Shown in pieces: positions 42,420 to 52,660 of a stretch of DNA of 64,000 nucleotides (positions within the stretch are counted from its first letter, which is position 1; the number at the start of each line of letters is the position of its first letter). The notes beneath the pieces were generated by a model that worked only from the letters and a program-made list of their open reading frames with translations, was not told the origin of the DNA and did no database searches. The stretch lies in contig NZ_CP119757.1 of the NCBI RefSeq assembly GCF_029320955.1, positions 1,240,001 to 1,304,000 on the forward strand, in the 5' to 3' direction. The DNA comes from Flavobacterium sp. YJ01. GTDB lineage: Bacteria; Bacteroidota; Bacteroidia; Flavobacteriales; Flavobacteriaceae. A program made the position numbers and the translations under genes.

Positions 42420-45400
42420 ATGAGAGTTAAAGAACAAGGGCTTTATCTGCCTGAATTTGAACACGACAATTGTGGTGCAGGATTTATTTGTAATTTGAAT
42501 GGTATTAAGTCAAATGATATTATTCACAAAGCATTAGACATCTTAATTAAATTAGAACATCGTGGTGCCGTTAGTTCTGATGGAAGAACTGGTGACGGAG
42601 CCGGAATTTTATTCGACATTCCTCATGATTTTTTTAAGAAAGTATGTGACTTTGAAATCCCTGAAGCGCGTGAATATGCAGTAGGAATGGTTTTTTTACC
42701 AAAAAGCAAAAACCAGGTTTCTTTTTGCATTAATGCATTTGAGGCTACTATTAAAGACCAAAACTTAAAAGTTTTAGGTTGGAGAGATGTGCCAGTTGAC
42801 GTTGAAAATTTAGGTGAAATTGCCGCAGAAAAAGAACCAACAATTAAACAAGTTTTCGTTTCTAAAAACGGACAAGATTTAACTGAACAAGAATTTAATG
42901 CAAAACTTTTTGCAGCTAGAAAAATTGCTGAACATGCCGTAAGAGGATCAAAAACTTCTGAAAGCCATATGTTTTATTTTACTAGTTTATCGACAACTAC
43001 TATAATATATAAAGGTTTATTGATGCCGGAAGACATCAGCCGTTATTATATAGATTTGAAAGATCCGGACCTAGTGACTCGTTTAGCGCTTGTACACCAA
43101 CGTTTCTCTACAAATACATTCCCATCTTGGGACTTAGCTCAACCGTTTAGATATATGTGTCATAATGGTGAGATCAACACACTTCGTGGAAACGTAAGCC
43201 GCATGCGTGCTCGTGAAGAGCTTATGCAAAGCAAAGTTTTTGGCGATGATATCAAAAAATTATTCCCAATTATCTTAGAAGGAAAATCAGATTCTGCTTC
43301 TATGGATATGGTGGTAGAACTTTTATTAATGACTGGACGTTCGCTTCCAGAGGCAATGATGATGGTAGTTCCTGAAGCTTGGGAAAAACACCAAACAATG
43401 TCTCCAGAGAAAAGAGCTTTCTATGAGTACAACGCTTGTATCATGGAGCCTTGGGATGGTCCTGCTTCTATTCCGTTTACAGATGGAAACGTAATTGGTG
43501 CTTTACTAGACAGAAACGGATTGCGTCCTTCTCGTTATACATTAACAAAAAGCGGATTCGTAATTATGTCATCTGAAATTGGTGTATTAGACATCGATCC
43601 AGAAGATGTAATTCAGCACGGTCGTCTTGAGCCAGGAAAAATGTTCTTGGTTGACATGAATGAAGGTCGTATCATCGAAGACGAGGAAGTTAAGAAAGCG
43701 ATAGTTACAAAACGTCCGTACCAACAATGGGTTGACGAAAACTTATTGCCATTGGCTAGTGTTCCTTACACGAACAACCCTACTCCTGTTGAAAAATTAG
43801 ATTTCGTAACAAGACAAAAATTATTTGGCTATACTATTGAAGATTTAAAAACAATCATCAATCCAATGGGTAGCGACGGAGCTGAAGCAATCAGTTCTAT
43901 GGGTAACGATACTCCTTTGGCAGTTCTTTCAGATCAGCCTCAGTTGTTATACAATTACTTCAAACAATTATTTGCTCAGGTTACTAACCCGCCGTTGGAT
44001 GGTATTCGTGAAGAAATCATTACTGATATCAGTTTAGCAATTGGTGGAGATTTCAATATTTTTGAAATTGAATCTAAACAATGTAAAAAACTAAAAATCC
44101 AAAATCCAGTTGTTTCTAACGAGGATTTGGATAAAATTAGAAATATCGATCACCCAGATTTCAAATCGGCTACTATTTCTACTTTATATAAAATAGAAAA
44201 AGGAGTTAACGGTTTAGAGCGTGCCCTTGAAAAATGTGTTCAGGCTACTTTTAAAGCAGTTGAAGAAGGATGCAACATCATCATCTTATCTGATAGAGGT
44301 GTTAGCGAAGAATTAGCTCCAATTCCAATGTTATTGGCTTGTTCTTACATTCACCACTCATTAAACATTTTACAGGTTCGTTCTAAATTCGGAATCATCA
44401 TCGAATCTGCAGAACCAAGAGAACCTCATCATTTTGCTTTATTGTTCGGATACGGTGCAAGTGCTATCAACCCTTATATGGTAAATGAAATCATTCACGA
44501 TCAAGTTGAAAAAGGTTTCATTACAAAAGTAAAAGCTGATTATGCAGTTGTAAATTACAACAAAGCGATTGCAAAAGGAATCGTAAAAATCATGAACAAA
44601 ATTGGTATCTCTACTTTACATTCATATAGAGCTGCTCAGATTTTCGAGATTTTAGGATTAAACAAAACATTTACATCTAAATACTTCCCTTACACTCCGT
44701 CAAGAATTGAAGGAATCGGTTTAATGGAAGTTGAAAAAGAGGTTAAAAAACGTTTCCAAAAAGCTTTCCCAAATTCAAAAATTGCAAACTTGCTGTCTCT
44801 TGAAATTGGAGGTATTTACAGATGGAGACGTGGCGGTGAAAAACACATGTTTAACCCAACTACGATTTCTAAATTACAACAAGCGGTTCGTTTAAACAGC
44901 CCAGAAAGTTATAAAGAATACTCAAATGCCGTTAACGAGCAAAGCTCAAACTTAATGACCATTAGAGGTTTGTTTGAATTCAATAATTTAGATCCAATTT
45001 CTATTGATGAAGTAGAACCTTGGACAGAAATTGTAAAGAAATTCAAAACGGGTGCAATGTCTTACGGATCTATTTCTAGAGAAGCACACGAGAATTTAGC
45101 GATTGCAATGAACAGAATTGGTGGAAAAAGTAACTCTGGGGAAGGTGGAGAAGATCCAAAACGTTTCCAGAAAGAAATTAACGGAGATTCTAGAAACTCT
45201 GCTATCAAACAAGTTGCATCAGGACGTTTTGGTGTTTCGATCAACTATTTGACAAACGCTAAAGAAATCCAGATTAAAATGGCTCAGGGAGCAAAACCTG
45301 GTGAAGGTGGACAGTTACCTGGAGAAAAAGTAGTGCCTTGGATTGCTGAAACTAGAAACTCTACACCTTATGTAGGTTTGATTTCGCCTCCTCCTCACCA

Positions 45401-46934
45401 CGATATTTACTCAATTGAGGATTTATCTCAGTTGATTTACGATTTGAAAAATGCAAACCGTGAAGCTCGTATCAACGTAAAATTAGTTTCTGAAGTTGGA
45501 GTTGGAACCATCGCTGCCGGAGTTGCCAAAGCAAAAGCTGACGTTATCTTGATTTCTGGTTACGACGGAGGAACGGGAGCTGCACCATTAACATCTTTAC
45601 AACACACAGGTATTCCATGGGAACTTGGTTTAGCGGAAGCACAGCAAACTTTGATCTTAAACGATTTAAGAAGTCGTGTAGTTCTTGAATGTGACGGACA
45701 GCTGAAAACAGGTCGTGACGTAGCTATCGCAGCTTTATTAGGAGCTGAAGAATTTGGTTTCGCAACGGCTCCGCTTGTAGCTTCTGGATGTATCATGATG
45801 AGAGCTTGTCACTTAAATACTTGCCCAGTTGGTATTGCAACTCAGGATCCTGAATTGAGAAAAAATTTCAAAGGAACTCCAGAGCACGTAATCAACTTCA
45901 TGTATTTCATTGCTGAAGAGTTAAGAGAAATCATGGCACAATTAGGTTTCAGAACTTTAAAAGAAATGGTAGGTCAGTCACAAAAATTAAATGTGAACAA
46001 AGCCATCAAACATTATAAAGCAAATGGTTTAGACTTGTCATCAATTCTATACAAACCGGAAAAAGCGAAAACAGAGCCAAATCATAATACAACAACTCAA
46101 GATCACCAACTTGAAAATGTATTGGATTTTGACATCATCAAAGAAGCGATTCCGTCTATCTATAGAAAAGAAAAAACAAGAGTAACCTTTAAAATTAAAA
46201 ATACAGACCGTTCTGTAGGTGCGATTTTGAGTAACGAAATCTCAAAAATCTACGGCGCACAAGGATTACCTGATGACACTATTTTAGTTGATTTTGAAGG
46301 TTCTGCCGGACAAAGTTTTGGTGCTTTTGCAACAAACGGATTGTCATTTAAAATTCACGGAAACTGTAATGATTATTTAGGAAAAGGGCTTTCTGGAGGA
46401 AAATTAATTGTAAAAGTACCTCCTACTGCAACTTTCAAACCTGAAGACAATATCATTATTGGAAACGTTGCCCTTTACGGAGCTATTACCGGAGAGGCTT
46501 ATATTAATGGAATGGCCGGAGAGCGTTTCTGTGTTAGAAATTCTGGAGCAACAGCAGTTGTTGAAGGAATTGGAGATCACGGATGCGAGTACATGACCGG
46601 TGGTACAGTAGTAGTTTTAGGAAAAACAGGAAGAAACTTCGCGGCTGGTATGAGCGGTGGTGTAGCTTATGTTTACGATCCAAATAAGAAATTCGACTCA
46701 ACAGTTTGCAACATGGAAATGGTTGCATTCGATCCGTTGGAAGAAGAGGACGTTACGAAACTAAGAAAATTGATCAAAAATCATTCATTGTACACAAGCA
46801 GTCCATTAGCAAAAAGAATTTTAGCAGACTGGGAAAACCAACAACAGCACTTCGTAAAAGTAATGCCAACTGATTACAAAAAAGCATTAAAAAGAATTGC
46901 AGAAGAGAAAAAAATAGAAGAATTAATAGCTTAA
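42420..46934 (+). CDS. gltB: Glutamate synthase large (alpha) subunit
   Basis: 1504 residues from the ATG at 42420. Converts glutamine and 2-oxoglutarate to two glutamates. The N-terminal class II amidotransferase domain has the catalytic cysteine Cys18 in [15 protein letters not shown], which becomes the mature N-terminus after propeptide removal. Central and FMN-binding domains follow ([48 protein letters not shown]). The 3Fe-4S cysteines are Cys1124, Cys1130 and Cys1135 (C-x5-C-x4-C), then the C-terminal beta-helix ([21 protein letters not shown]). The frame opens at 42378, upstream of the -7 box. gltD follows after 94 bases. Confidence 0.98.
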   Translation: MRVKEQGLYLPEFEHDNCGAGFICNLNGIKSNDIIHKALDILIKLEHRGAVSSDGRTGDGAGILFDIPHDFFKKVCDFEIPEAREYAVGMVFLPKSKNQVSFCINAFEATIKDQNLKVLGWRDVPVDVENLGEIAAEKEPTIKQVFVSKNGQDLTEQEFNAKLFAARKIAEHAVRGSKTSESHMFYFTSLSTTTIIYKGLLMPEDISRYYIDLKDPDLVTRLALVHQRFSTNTFPSWDLAQPFRYMCHNGEINTLRGNVSRMRAREELMQSKVFGDDIKKLFPIILEGKSDSASMDMVVELLLMTGRSLPEAMMMVVPEAWEKHQTMSPEKRAFYEYNACIMEPWDGPASIPFTDGNVIGALLDRNGLRPSRYTLTKSGFVIMSSEIGVLDIDPEDVIQHGRLEPGKMFLVDMNEGRIIEDEEVKKAIVTKRPYQQWVDENLLPLASVPYTNNPTPVEKLDFVTRQKLFGYTIEDLKTIINPMGSDGAEAISSMGNDTPLAVLSDQPQLLYNYFKQLFAQVTNPPLDGIREEIITDISLAIGGDFNIFEIESKQCKKLKIQNPVVSNEDLDKIRNIDHPDFKSATISTLYKIEKGVNGLERALEKCVQATFKAVEEGCNIIILSDRGVSEELAPIPMLLACSYIHHSLNILQVRSKFGIIIESAEPREPHHFALLFGYGASAINPYMVNEIIHDQVEKGFITKVKADYAVVNYNKAIAKGIVKIMNKIGISTLHSYRAAQIFEILGLNKTFTSKYFPYTPSRIEGIGLMEVEKEVKKRFQKAFPNSKIANLLSLEIGGIYRWRRGGEKHMFNPTTISKLQQAVRLNSPESYKEYSNAVNEQSSNLMTIRGLFEFNNLDPISIDEVEPWTEIVKKFKTGAMSYGSISREAHENLAIAMNRIGGKSNSGEGGEDPKRFQKEINGDSRNSAIKQVASGRFGVSINYLTNAKEIQIKMAQGAKPGEGGQLPGEKVVPWIAETRNSTPYVGLISPPPHHDIYSIEDLSQLIYDLKNANREARINVKLVSEVGVGTIAAGVAKAKADVILISGYDGGTGAAPLTSLQHTGIPWELGLAEAQQTLILNDLRSRVVLECDGQLKTGRDVAIAALLGAEEFGFATAPLVASGCIMMRACHLNTCPVGIATQDPELRKNFKGTPEHVINFMYFIAEELREIMAQLGFRTLKEMVGQSQKLNVNKAIKHYKANGLDLSSILYKPEKAKTEPNHNTTTQDHQLENVLDFDIIKEAIPSIYRKEKTRVTFKIKNTDRSVGAILSNEISKIYGAQGLPDDTILVDFEGSAGQSFGAFATNGLSFKIHGNCNDYLGKGLSGGKLIVKVPPTATFKPEDNIIIGNVALYGAITGEAYINGMAGERFCVRNSGATAVVEGIGDHGCEYMTGGTVVVLGKTGRNFAAGMSGGVAYVYDPNKKFDSTVCNMEMVAFDPLEEEDVTKLRKLIKNHSLYTSSPLAKRILADWENQQQHFVKVMPTDYKKALKRIAEEKKIEELIA

Positions 46935-46941
46935 TTAAAAG

Positions 46942-46978
46942 GTTCTGAGATACAAAGGTGCAGAGGTGCTAAGTTTTT
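46942..46978 (-). repeat. TTTGTATCT/CACCTCTG-type simple element, copy 1
   Basis: CTGAGATACAAAGGTGCAGAGG lies between gltB and gltD; its reverse complement resembles the stretch at 49038-49075 upstream of lysA (TTTGTATCTTTGTACCTCTG). Such strings recur between flavobacterial genes. Confidence 0.5.
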
Positions 46979-47028
46979 TAACTCACCTCTCACATTTTAC
47001 AACTCACAACTAAATTTATTTAAATGTC

Positions 47029-48483
47029 ATGGGTAAAATAGGCGGATTTAAAGAATATAACAGAGCCGATGAAAGTAATTTAGCAGTAGCAGAACGTGTT
47101 TCTAACTACAATGAATTTACTATTCCGGTACCAAAAGATAAATTAAAAGAACAAGGATCAAGATGTATGGACTGTGGAATTCCTTTTTGCCACAGTGGTT
47201 GTCCGTTAGGAAATTTAATTCCTGACTTCAACGACATGGTACATCAGGAAGAATGGCAAAGCGCATTAGAGATTTTACAATCTACTAATAACTTCCCAGA
47301 ATTTACAGGACGTTTATGCCCTGCTCCATGTGAGAAATCATGTGTATTAGGAATTATCAAAGATCCGGTTTCTATCGAAAATATCGAAAAAAGCATTGTA
47401 GAAAGAGGTTTCGCTGAAGGATGGATCAAACCACAAGCGCCAAAAACAAGAACTGGTAAAACTGTTGCTGTAATTGGTTCAGGACCTGCAGGTCTTGCAG
47501 CTGCTCAACAATTAAACAGAGCTGGTCACACCGTTACTGTTTTCGAAAGAGACAACGCAATTGGAGGTTTATTACGTTACGGAATTCCAAATTTCAAATT
47601 AGAAAAAGGAATTATAGACAGACGTGTAGCTATTCTTGAAGCAGAAGGAATCACTTTCAAAACGAATGTAAACGTTGGGGTTAACTTCAGTGTGGAAGAA
47701 TTAAACCAATTCGATTCTATCGTTTTATGCGGAGGAGCAACTGAAAGAAGAAGCTTGCCAACTAAAGGAATCGAAAGCAAAGGTGTTGTTCAGGCAATGG
47801 ATTTCTTAACACAACAAACTAAAGTTTTATTTGGAGAATCAATTCCAGATCAAGTTAAAGCAACTGGTAAAGATGTAATCGTTATTGGTGGTGGAGATAC
47901 GGGTTCTGACTGTATTGGAACTTCTAACAGACATGGAGCTAAATCGGTAACTAACTTTGAGATTTTACCAAAACCTCCAGTTGGAAGAAGCGAGTCAACT
48001 CCTTGGCCTTTCTGGCCGTTGCAGTTAAAAACATCATCTTCTCACGAAGAAGGTTGTGACAGAAACTGGTTGATCAACACTAAAGAATTCATTTCTAACG
48101 ACAAAGGTGAGTTAACTGGATTAAAAACAGTTGAAGTGGCATGGAAAATGACTCCAGGTCAGCGTCCTGAATTAATCGAAAAAGAAGGTTCTGAGAAAAT
48201 CTGGCCTTGCGATTTAGCTTTATTAGCGCTTGGATTTACAGGTCCTGAGAAAACATTGAGCGAGCAATTAGGAATCGAAACTGATTTTAGAAGCAATTAT
48301 AAAGCGCATAACTATCAGACAAATGTTCCTCACATTTTCACTGCAGGTGATATGAGAAGAGGACAATCATTAATCGTGTGGGCTATTTCAGAAGGTCGCG
48401 AAGCAGCAAGAGAAGTAGATTTATTCCTTATGGGATCTACAAACTTGCCTACTAAAGGAAAAGGAGATCTTCCTAGCCTATAA
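47029..48483 (+). CDS. gltD: Glutamate synthase small (beta) subunit
   Basis: 484 residues. Supplies electrons from NADPH to GltB. N-terminal Fe-S domain: Cys46, Cys49, Cys54 and Cys58 in CMDCGIPFCHSGCPLGNLIP, and Cys97, Cys101 and Cys105 in CPAPCEKSCVLG. The FAD Rossmann motif is VIGSGPAGLAAAQQLNRAGH, then GGLLRYGIPNFKLEK. The NADPH Rossmann motif is VIVIGGGDTGSDCIGTSNR, and the C-terminal FAD segment is FTAGDMRRGQSLIVWAISEGR. It is in an operon with gltB and ends at a terminator. Confidence 0.98.
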   Translation: MGKIGGFKEYNRADESNLAVAERVSNYNEFTIPVPKDKLKEQGSRCMDCGIPFCHSGCPLGNLIPDFNDMVHQEEWQSALEILQSTNNFPEFTGRLCPAPCEKSCVLGIIKDPVSIENIEKSIVERGFAEGWIKPQAPKTRTGKTVAVIGSGPAGLAAAQQLNRAGHTVTVFERDNAIGGLLRYGIPNFKLEKGIIDRRVAILEAEGITFKTNVNVGVNFSVEELNQFDSIVLCGGATERRSLPTKGIESKGVVQAMDFLTQQTKVLFGESIPDQVKATGKDVIVIGGGDTGSDCIGTSNRHGAKSVTNFEILPKPPVGRSESTPWPFWPLQLKTSSSHEEGCDRNWLINTKEFISNDKGELTGLKTVEVAWKMTPGQRPELIEKEGSEKIWPCDLALLALGFTGPEKTLSEQLGIETDFRSNYKAHNYQTNVPHIFTAGDMRRGQSLIVWAISEGREAAREVDLFLMGSTNLPTKGKGDLPSL

Positions 48484-48517
48484 AAACCGAATAAAAATAC
48501 AACACATACTACTAACA

Positions 48518-48554
48518 AACCCTTGAATTAATAATTCAGGGGTTTTGTTTTTTT
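48518..48554 (+). terminator. Terminator after gltD
   Basis: AACCCTTGAATT (48518-48529) pairs with AATTCAGGGGTT (48533-48544, one G-T pair), with a T-rich tail. Confidence 0.88.
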
Positions 48555-48836
48555 AGCCACAGATTATCATGATTGAAAGGATTTTTTTCTTAGCCACGAA
48601 TTGCACAAATTTTCACGAATTTTTATTTTCTAGCCGATTTCTATTTCAAACATAGCCCGTGGTTTCAACCACGGGAAACGTTACGGATTGAGCGTAATCA
48701 TATATTGCGTTCCCGTGGTTGAAACCACGGGCTATGTTTTGAGCATTTTGCGAAAAAATATAATTCGTGAAAATTTGTGCAATTCGTGGCAAACAAAAAT
48801 ATTTTGAAGCATCACAATTGGCATTTAAATAAACAT

Positions 48837-48908
48837 AGTTCCCGCTTTCGGCTATATCTCTCCTCCCGATAGCTATCGGGATGCGAGGATACCGCCTCTA
48901 TCGGGGCT
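48837..48908 (-). repeat. 73-bp repeat with CCCGATAGCTATCGGG palindrome, copy 1
   Basis: The stretch TAGTTCCCGCTTTCGGCTAT...CTCTATCGGGGCTA is nearly the reverse complement of 54585-54657. Its centre is the 16-base palindrome CCCGATAGCTATCGGG at 48865-48880. The two copies differ at about ten positions and by one base in length. Confidence 0.9.
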
Positions 48909-49180
48909 AAATTCAAACATTTGGCTTGTTTTTAAATTTAGGATAAAAGAAATCCTTTTAATCCATATAATCTGTGGCAAAAAATTCTCAACAGCATTTA
49001 TAAATTAGTGTAATTTGTGAAATTCGTGGCAAAAAACCTTTGTATCTTTGTACCTCTGCCCCTTTGAACCTCCTACCACGTTACAAAATTTCAAAAACAC
49101 AAACTTTTTGTTCAAAAACAAACAATTTGTTATAATTTGTTATTTTTCTTTAATTTATTTGCTGATACACAAAAGAGTAA

Positions 49181-49188
49181 TAACTTTG
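49181..49188 (+). promoter_or_regulatory. Promoter -7 box for lysA
   Basis: TAACTTTG (TAnnTTTG), 19 bases before the ATG at 49207. It lies within the longer frame that opens at 49048, so that start is excluded. Confidence 0.65.
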
Positions 49189-49206
49189 CATAAAATAAGT
49201 TTAAAA

Positions 49207-50430
49207 ATGCAAGCAAAAGATTTACTGCAGTTAGCAGACCAATTTGGAAGTCCATTGTATGTTTACGATGCTGAAAAAATCCAATCACAGTACAACCGAT
49301 TAACTAAAGCATTCTCTAAGGTTGAGAATTTAAGAGTTAATTATGCCATGAAGGCATTGTCTAACATTGCGATTCTACAGTTATTAAAGAACATGGGGTC
49401 TGGGTTAGATACTGTATCAATTCAGGAGGTTCAGTTAGGACTTCATGCTGGCTATGAACCCGAAAGAATTTTCTTTACACCAAACGGCGTTTCCCTAGAA
49501 GAAATCGAAGAAGTTGCCGCAATGGGTGTACAAATCAATATCGACAATTTATCTATTTTAGAGCAATTCGGAACAAAACATCCACATATTCCGGTATGTA
49601 TCCGTATCAATCCTCATGTAATGGCGGGCGGAAATGCTAACATTTCTGTTGGACATATCGATAGTAAATTCGGAATTTCTGTTCACCAGATTCCGCATAT
49701 TTTGCGAATTGTTGAAAATACAAAAATGAGCATCGTTGGAATTCACATGCACACAGGATCTGATATTTTAGATATCGAAGTATTCTTGTATGCTGCTGAA
49801 ATCTTGTTCGATACGGCTAAACATTTCAAAGATTTACAATTCTTAGATTTCGGAAGCGGATTCAAAGTTCCTTACAAAAAAGACGATATCGAAACAGACA
49901 TCGAAGAATTAGGTAAAAAATTATCAAAAAGATTCAACGCTTTCTGTACAGAATATGGCAGAGATTTAACCTTGATTTTCGAACCAGGAAAATTCTTGGT
50001 GAGCGAAGCAGGTCATTTCTTAGTAAAAGTAAACGTAGTAAAACAAACAACATCAACAGTTTTCGCAGGAATTGACAGTGGTTTCAACCACTTAATCCGT
50101 CCTATGTTCTACGGATCTTCACATCATATCGAAAACATCTCTAACCCAAAAGGAAAAGAGCGTTTTTACTCTGTTGTAGGATACATTTGCGAGACTGATA
50201 CTTTCGCCAACAACCGTAGAATTGCTGAAATCACAGAAGGTGACATTTTAGAGTTCAGAAATGCAGGAGCATATTGTTTCTCAATGTCTTCCAACTATAA
50301 TTCAAGATACAAACCAGCCGAAGTTTTATGGATGAACGGTCAAGGAATCTTAATTCGCCAAGCTGAAACATTTGAAGATTTACTTAAAAATCAAATTCCG
50401 TTGCCAGAAGAAGTTGCCGCAACAGTTTAA
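49207..50430 (+). CDS. lysA: Diaminopimelate decarboxylase
   Basis: 407 residues. PLP-dependent decarboxylation of meso-diaminopimelate to lysine, the last step of lysine synthesis. Alanine-racemase-like barrel: FGSPLYVYDAEKI, the PLP Lys49 in VNYAMKALSNIAILQLL, GSGLDTVSIQEVQLGL, SVGHIDSKFGI, GIHMHTGSDI (PLP-contacting His), DFGSGFKVPY and FEPGKFLVSEAGHFL. The C-terminal barrel has GYICETDTFANNR with the substrate-binding Cys-Glu and NAGAYCFSMSSNYNSR. The 53 extra codons upstream come from repeat DNA and lie before the promoter. A strong terminator follows. Confidence 0.97.
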   Translation: MQAKDLLQLADQFGSPLYVYDAEKIQSQYNRLTKAFSKVENLRVNYAMKALSNIAILQLLKNMGSGLDTVSIQEVQLGLHAGYEPERIFFTPNGVSLEEIEEVAAMGVQINIDNLSILEQFGTKHPHIPVCIRINPHVMAGGNANISVGHIDSKFGISVHQIPHILRIVENTKMSIVGIHMHTGSDILDIEVFLYAAEILFDTAKHFKDLQFLDFGSGFKVPYKKDDIETDIEELGKKLSKRFNAFCTEYGRDLTLIFEPGKFLVSEAGHFLVKVNVVKQTTSTVFAGIDSGFNHLIRPMFYGSSHHIENISNPKGKERFYSVVGYICETDTFANNRRIAEITEGDILEFRNAGAYCFSMSSNYNSRYKPAEVLWMNGQGILIRQAETFEDLLKNQIPLPEEVAATV

Positions 50431-50817
50431 AAATAAAAAAAAAGAGAATATCTAGTTAATCCCGTTTCTTAATTGAGGCGGGATTTTTTTTCGAATAATT
50501 GATTTTAAATGTAATTCCAAAAAGAATTGTGTTTCTCATTCAAAAATTCATTAAAAACTCAACAAAACAATTCATATCAATAATATAGAATTTTTTAAAA
50601 TATTAAAAATGCAAAAACAATTTAAACATAATGATTGCTTTATCGTAATTAATGAAAGAAATAAAAAAAGGATATAAGTTAATTTTAAAAAAAACTAATC
50701 GAGAATACTTAAAAAATTACTATCTATAAAAAATCAATACATTCTATTAAAATAAAATTCTATATTAGCTACTTAAATGCAAAGTAAGCATTATAGTAAC
50801 AAATAAATCAAAAAAAC
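50431..50817. other. Very AT-rich intergenic region
   Basis: After the lysA terminator (50459-50491), about 325 bases have extremely few G/C and no recognisable gene, RNA or strong promoter. The change in composition coincides with the start of an unrecognised gene pair. Confidence 0.7.
50459..50491 (+). terminator. Terminator after lysA
   Basis: ATCCCG (50459-50464) pairs with CGGGAT (50479-50484), followed by eight T. Confidence 0.85.
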
Positions 50818-51315
50818 ATGTCTTTAAATGATATAAAAAACCCAATATTGTACTCAACGATGACAACCCTTGCCTACAATATAAATAAAAGATATTACAA
50901 TGATTTACACTATATGTGGTGTACACCGTATTTTGGCTCTGATTTTCAATCACCACACTTTACAGTACCTCCAAGCTCTTCACCTCTTGAAATTTACACA
51001 CAATTAAAAAAAGAAATAGACGGAAGTGATTTACATAATACAAAAATTAATTTTAATAAAAGAGGACTTAGAAAAGGAGCAGATTTTATGTTTAAACTTG
51101 GAAAAATTTCTCAAGAACAATATGAAGAAATTATTACAATAACAAAATTTGCAAAAAATGAACAATTTAGACCTTTACTTTGTGTAATTTCAAGAATTGA
51201 AGCTGTACCATATTATCAAAAAGTAGAAATTAGGGCTAAAGCTAATCCTCTTTCGCATGAATATATATTATCAAATTTACCTCAATCAGCATTTGACATA
51301 ATAAAAATTGGATAA
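50818..51315 (+). CDS. Unrecognised basic protein, first of a gene pair
   Basis: 165 residues; no family recognised. There is no signal peptide or membrane segment. Notable parts are DIKNPILYSTMTTLAYNINK, a Tyr/Trp/Cys-rich stretch (RYYNDLHYMWCTPYFGSDF), NKRGLRKGADFMFKLGKISQ and VISRIEAVPYYQKVEIRAKA near the end. It is rich in Lys/Asn/Ile and AT-rich codons. The next gene starts 2 bases after its stop and codes for a strongly acidic protein, so they almost surely act together. The basic/acidic arrangement is like toxin-antitoxin or effector-immunity pairs, but no catalytic motif supports this. Confidence 0.7.
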   Translation: MSLNDIKNPILYSTMTTLAYNINKRYYNDLHYMWCTPYFGSDFQSPHFTVPPSSSPLEIYTQLKKEIDGSDLHNTKINFNKRGLRKGADFMFKLGKISQEQYEEIITITKFAKNEQFRPLLCVISRIEAVPYYQKVEIRAKANPLSHEYILSNLPQSAFDIIKIG

Positions 51316-51317
51316 CA

Positions 51318-51683
51318 ATGGAAAACTTAGAAGATATAATAAAAGAATTATCTATCCCAGATACAAGAAGCTCGTTTTACTATTTAGGGCGTTACCTAAA
51401 ACAAGCAGAATATTTTGCAGATTACGAAAAAGATATTTTTGTTGATGAAGAAGAAAGTGCTCCTAATGAAATAGTAAAATCAACAACCTTAAAAATGATA
51501 AATTTCATTGAGAAGGAAGCTAATAAAAAAGCATCAGAATTTACAGACGAAGAATACATATATTGGACTGATATAATTAATGAAATTGAAGGGAATTTAG
51601 ATCCGATTCCAAATGAAAATTTAATAAAAAAAGCTATAGATGAGATTGGCAATTTTAACAGTCCTCTTAAAAAAACAGAATAA
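51318..51683 (+). CDS. Unrecognised acidic protein, second of a gene pair
   Basis: 121 residues; no family recognised. It is strongly acidic (FADYEKDIFVDEEESAPNEI) and predicted largely helical (TLKMINFIEKEANKKASEFTDEEYIYWTDIINEIEG), with no signal or membrane segment. It starts 2 bases after the stop of the preceding basic protein, so it is translationally coupled. It may be a partner, regulator or immunity-like protein; that is inference from charge and gene order. It ends at a terminator. Confidence 0.7.
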   Translation: MENLEDIIKELSIPDTRSSFYYLGRYLKQAEYFADYEKDIFVDEEESAPNEIVKSTTLKMINFIEKEANKKASEFTDEEYIYWTDIINEIEGNLDPIPNENLIKKAIDEIGNFNSPLKKTE

Positions 51684-51714
51684 TAAAAGCATCACTAAAT
51701 AATAAAAATCTTAC

Positions 51715-51750
51715 AAAAGCACAAATATCTTATGATTTTGTGCTTTTTTT
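51715..51750 (+). terminator. Terminator after the unrecognised gene pair
   Basis: AAAGCACAAA (51716-51725) pairs with TTTTGTGCTTT (51736-51746), followed by a T run. The long frame that opens at 51732 begins inside this hairpin, so its upstream ATG is unlikely. Confidence 0.85.
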
Positions 51751-51776
51751 GTATCACAAAAACTAATATTCAACAA

Positions 51777-52226
51777 ATGAAACCTACAATTCCTCTATTC
51801 ATTATATTTTCCTTATTAACAACAAATTCCTTCAGCCAAAACCTCACAGACCTAAAACTAAAACCAAAAGAAATCCCGAAAGGTTACATTTCAAACGACG
51901 GTAATATCTGTGTAACTCCCCAGGCTTGTAATTTTTACACTGATATTGAAACCTACAGCAATATTGTTGGAACTGTAAAAAGTAAAGCCATTCAAAGTTT
52001 TAAAAATAAAGGAGACAAAGGTTCTATTATGTATTTTGAATTTGAACACGTTTTTAAAGGCGATCGTTTTCTGCAAGGTTTATTATGGGGAAAAGATGGT
52101 CAGCCAACCGATGAGCATCCAGAAGAATATCTCGCAAAAGGAAAATTTCTAATCATTTGGAGTTTGAAATCCGACAGTCCACTAAAAGAAAAATCGGAAA
52201 ATAAAGTCGAAACACTTTTGCAATAA
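51777..52226 (+). CDS. Small secreted protein of unknown function
   Basis: 149 residues from the ATG at 51777. The signal peptide (PTIPLFIIFSLLTTNSFSQ) begins there, and the earlier ATG at 51732 lies in a terminator. The mature part has DGNICVTPQACNFYTDIETYSNIVGTV with two cysteines, and FEFEHVFKGDRFLQGLLWGKDGQP. No domain is recognised. It is probably periplasmic or extracellular, with a single disulfide possible. Confidence 0.7.
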   Translation: MKPTIPLFIIFSLLTTNSFSQNLTDLKLKPKEIPKGYISNDGNICVTPQACNFYTDIETYSNIVGTVKSKAIQSFKNKGDKGSIMYFEFEHVFKGDRFLQGLLWGKDGQPTDEHPEEYLAKGKFLIIWSLKSDSPLKEKSENKVETLLQ

Positions 52227-52285
52227 AATCCTAATCAGAGCTTCATTTTAAATGCTTACTTTTACCCGATAAAAAATAATATATA

Positions 52286-52651
52286 ATGAAACCACAAATA
52301 CGAATCCTAATTTATTCCATCTTATTCTTTTTATATCTTACTTCAACGCACTTTTTGCTTTCATTGAACGAAAAAATAAAAGGAGATCCGTTTGTTGTTT
52401 TGGGAGTTGGTTTCGGAGTTTTAAATCTTATCTATGCTTTTTTTGCTTTAAAATGGAAGCCTTTGCTTAATGTACTTTGTGCTGTTGCAATTGCTGCTCT
52501 TTCGATGTTTTTGGCTTTACAGTTTACAAACCTGCATTTGTTTGTTAATTACGATCCGTACCAGGTTAAAACTGCCATTTTTACGAATGCTATTATCTCC
52601 ATTATTTTTTGGGAAATTGTGTATCAAGTGAAAATTAGAAAATCTAACTAA
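52286..52651 (+). CDS. Small integral membrane protein of unknown function
   Basis: 121 residues with four hydrophobic segments: ILIYSILFFLYLTSTHFLL, VLGVGFGVLNLIYAFFAL, LLNVLCAVAIAALSMFLAL and TAIFTNAIISIIFWEIVY. The N-terminus is not cleavable. No family is recognised. It follows the small secreted protein by 59 bases and precedes a palindromic terminator-like repeat, so it may form a two-gene unit. Confidence 0.7.
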   Translation: MKPQIRILIYSILFFLYLTSTHFLLSLNEKIKGDPFVVLGVGFGVLNLIYAFFALKWKPLLNVLCAVAIAALSMFLALQFTNLHLFVNYDPYQVKTAIFTNAIISIIFWEIVYQVKIRKSN

Positions 52652-52660
52652 ATATTTTTC

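Larger units (their letters stand above)
48484..49206. repeat. Nested palindromic repeat cluster between gltD and lysA
   Basis: 723 bases without a gene. Layers: CCACAGATTATCATGATTG (from 48558) against AATCTGTGGCAAA (about 48969-48982); CCACGAATTGCACAAATTTTC (from 48595) against GAAAATTTGTGCAATTCGTGG (to about 48789); and the ATAGCCCGTGGTTTC core (48652-48675 with 48712-48735). Next to them are a CCCGATAGCTATCGGG element (48837-48908), a partial GTGAAATTCGTGGCAAA (49017-49033), a TTTGTATCTTTG string, then AT-rich sequence leading to the lysA promoter. Confidence 0.88.

Noticed and set aside
49048..49206. Extended N-terminus of LysA
   Set aside because: The extra codons fall in repeat DNA, lie partly upstream of the -7 box at 49181-49188, and are not part of the conserved enzyme.
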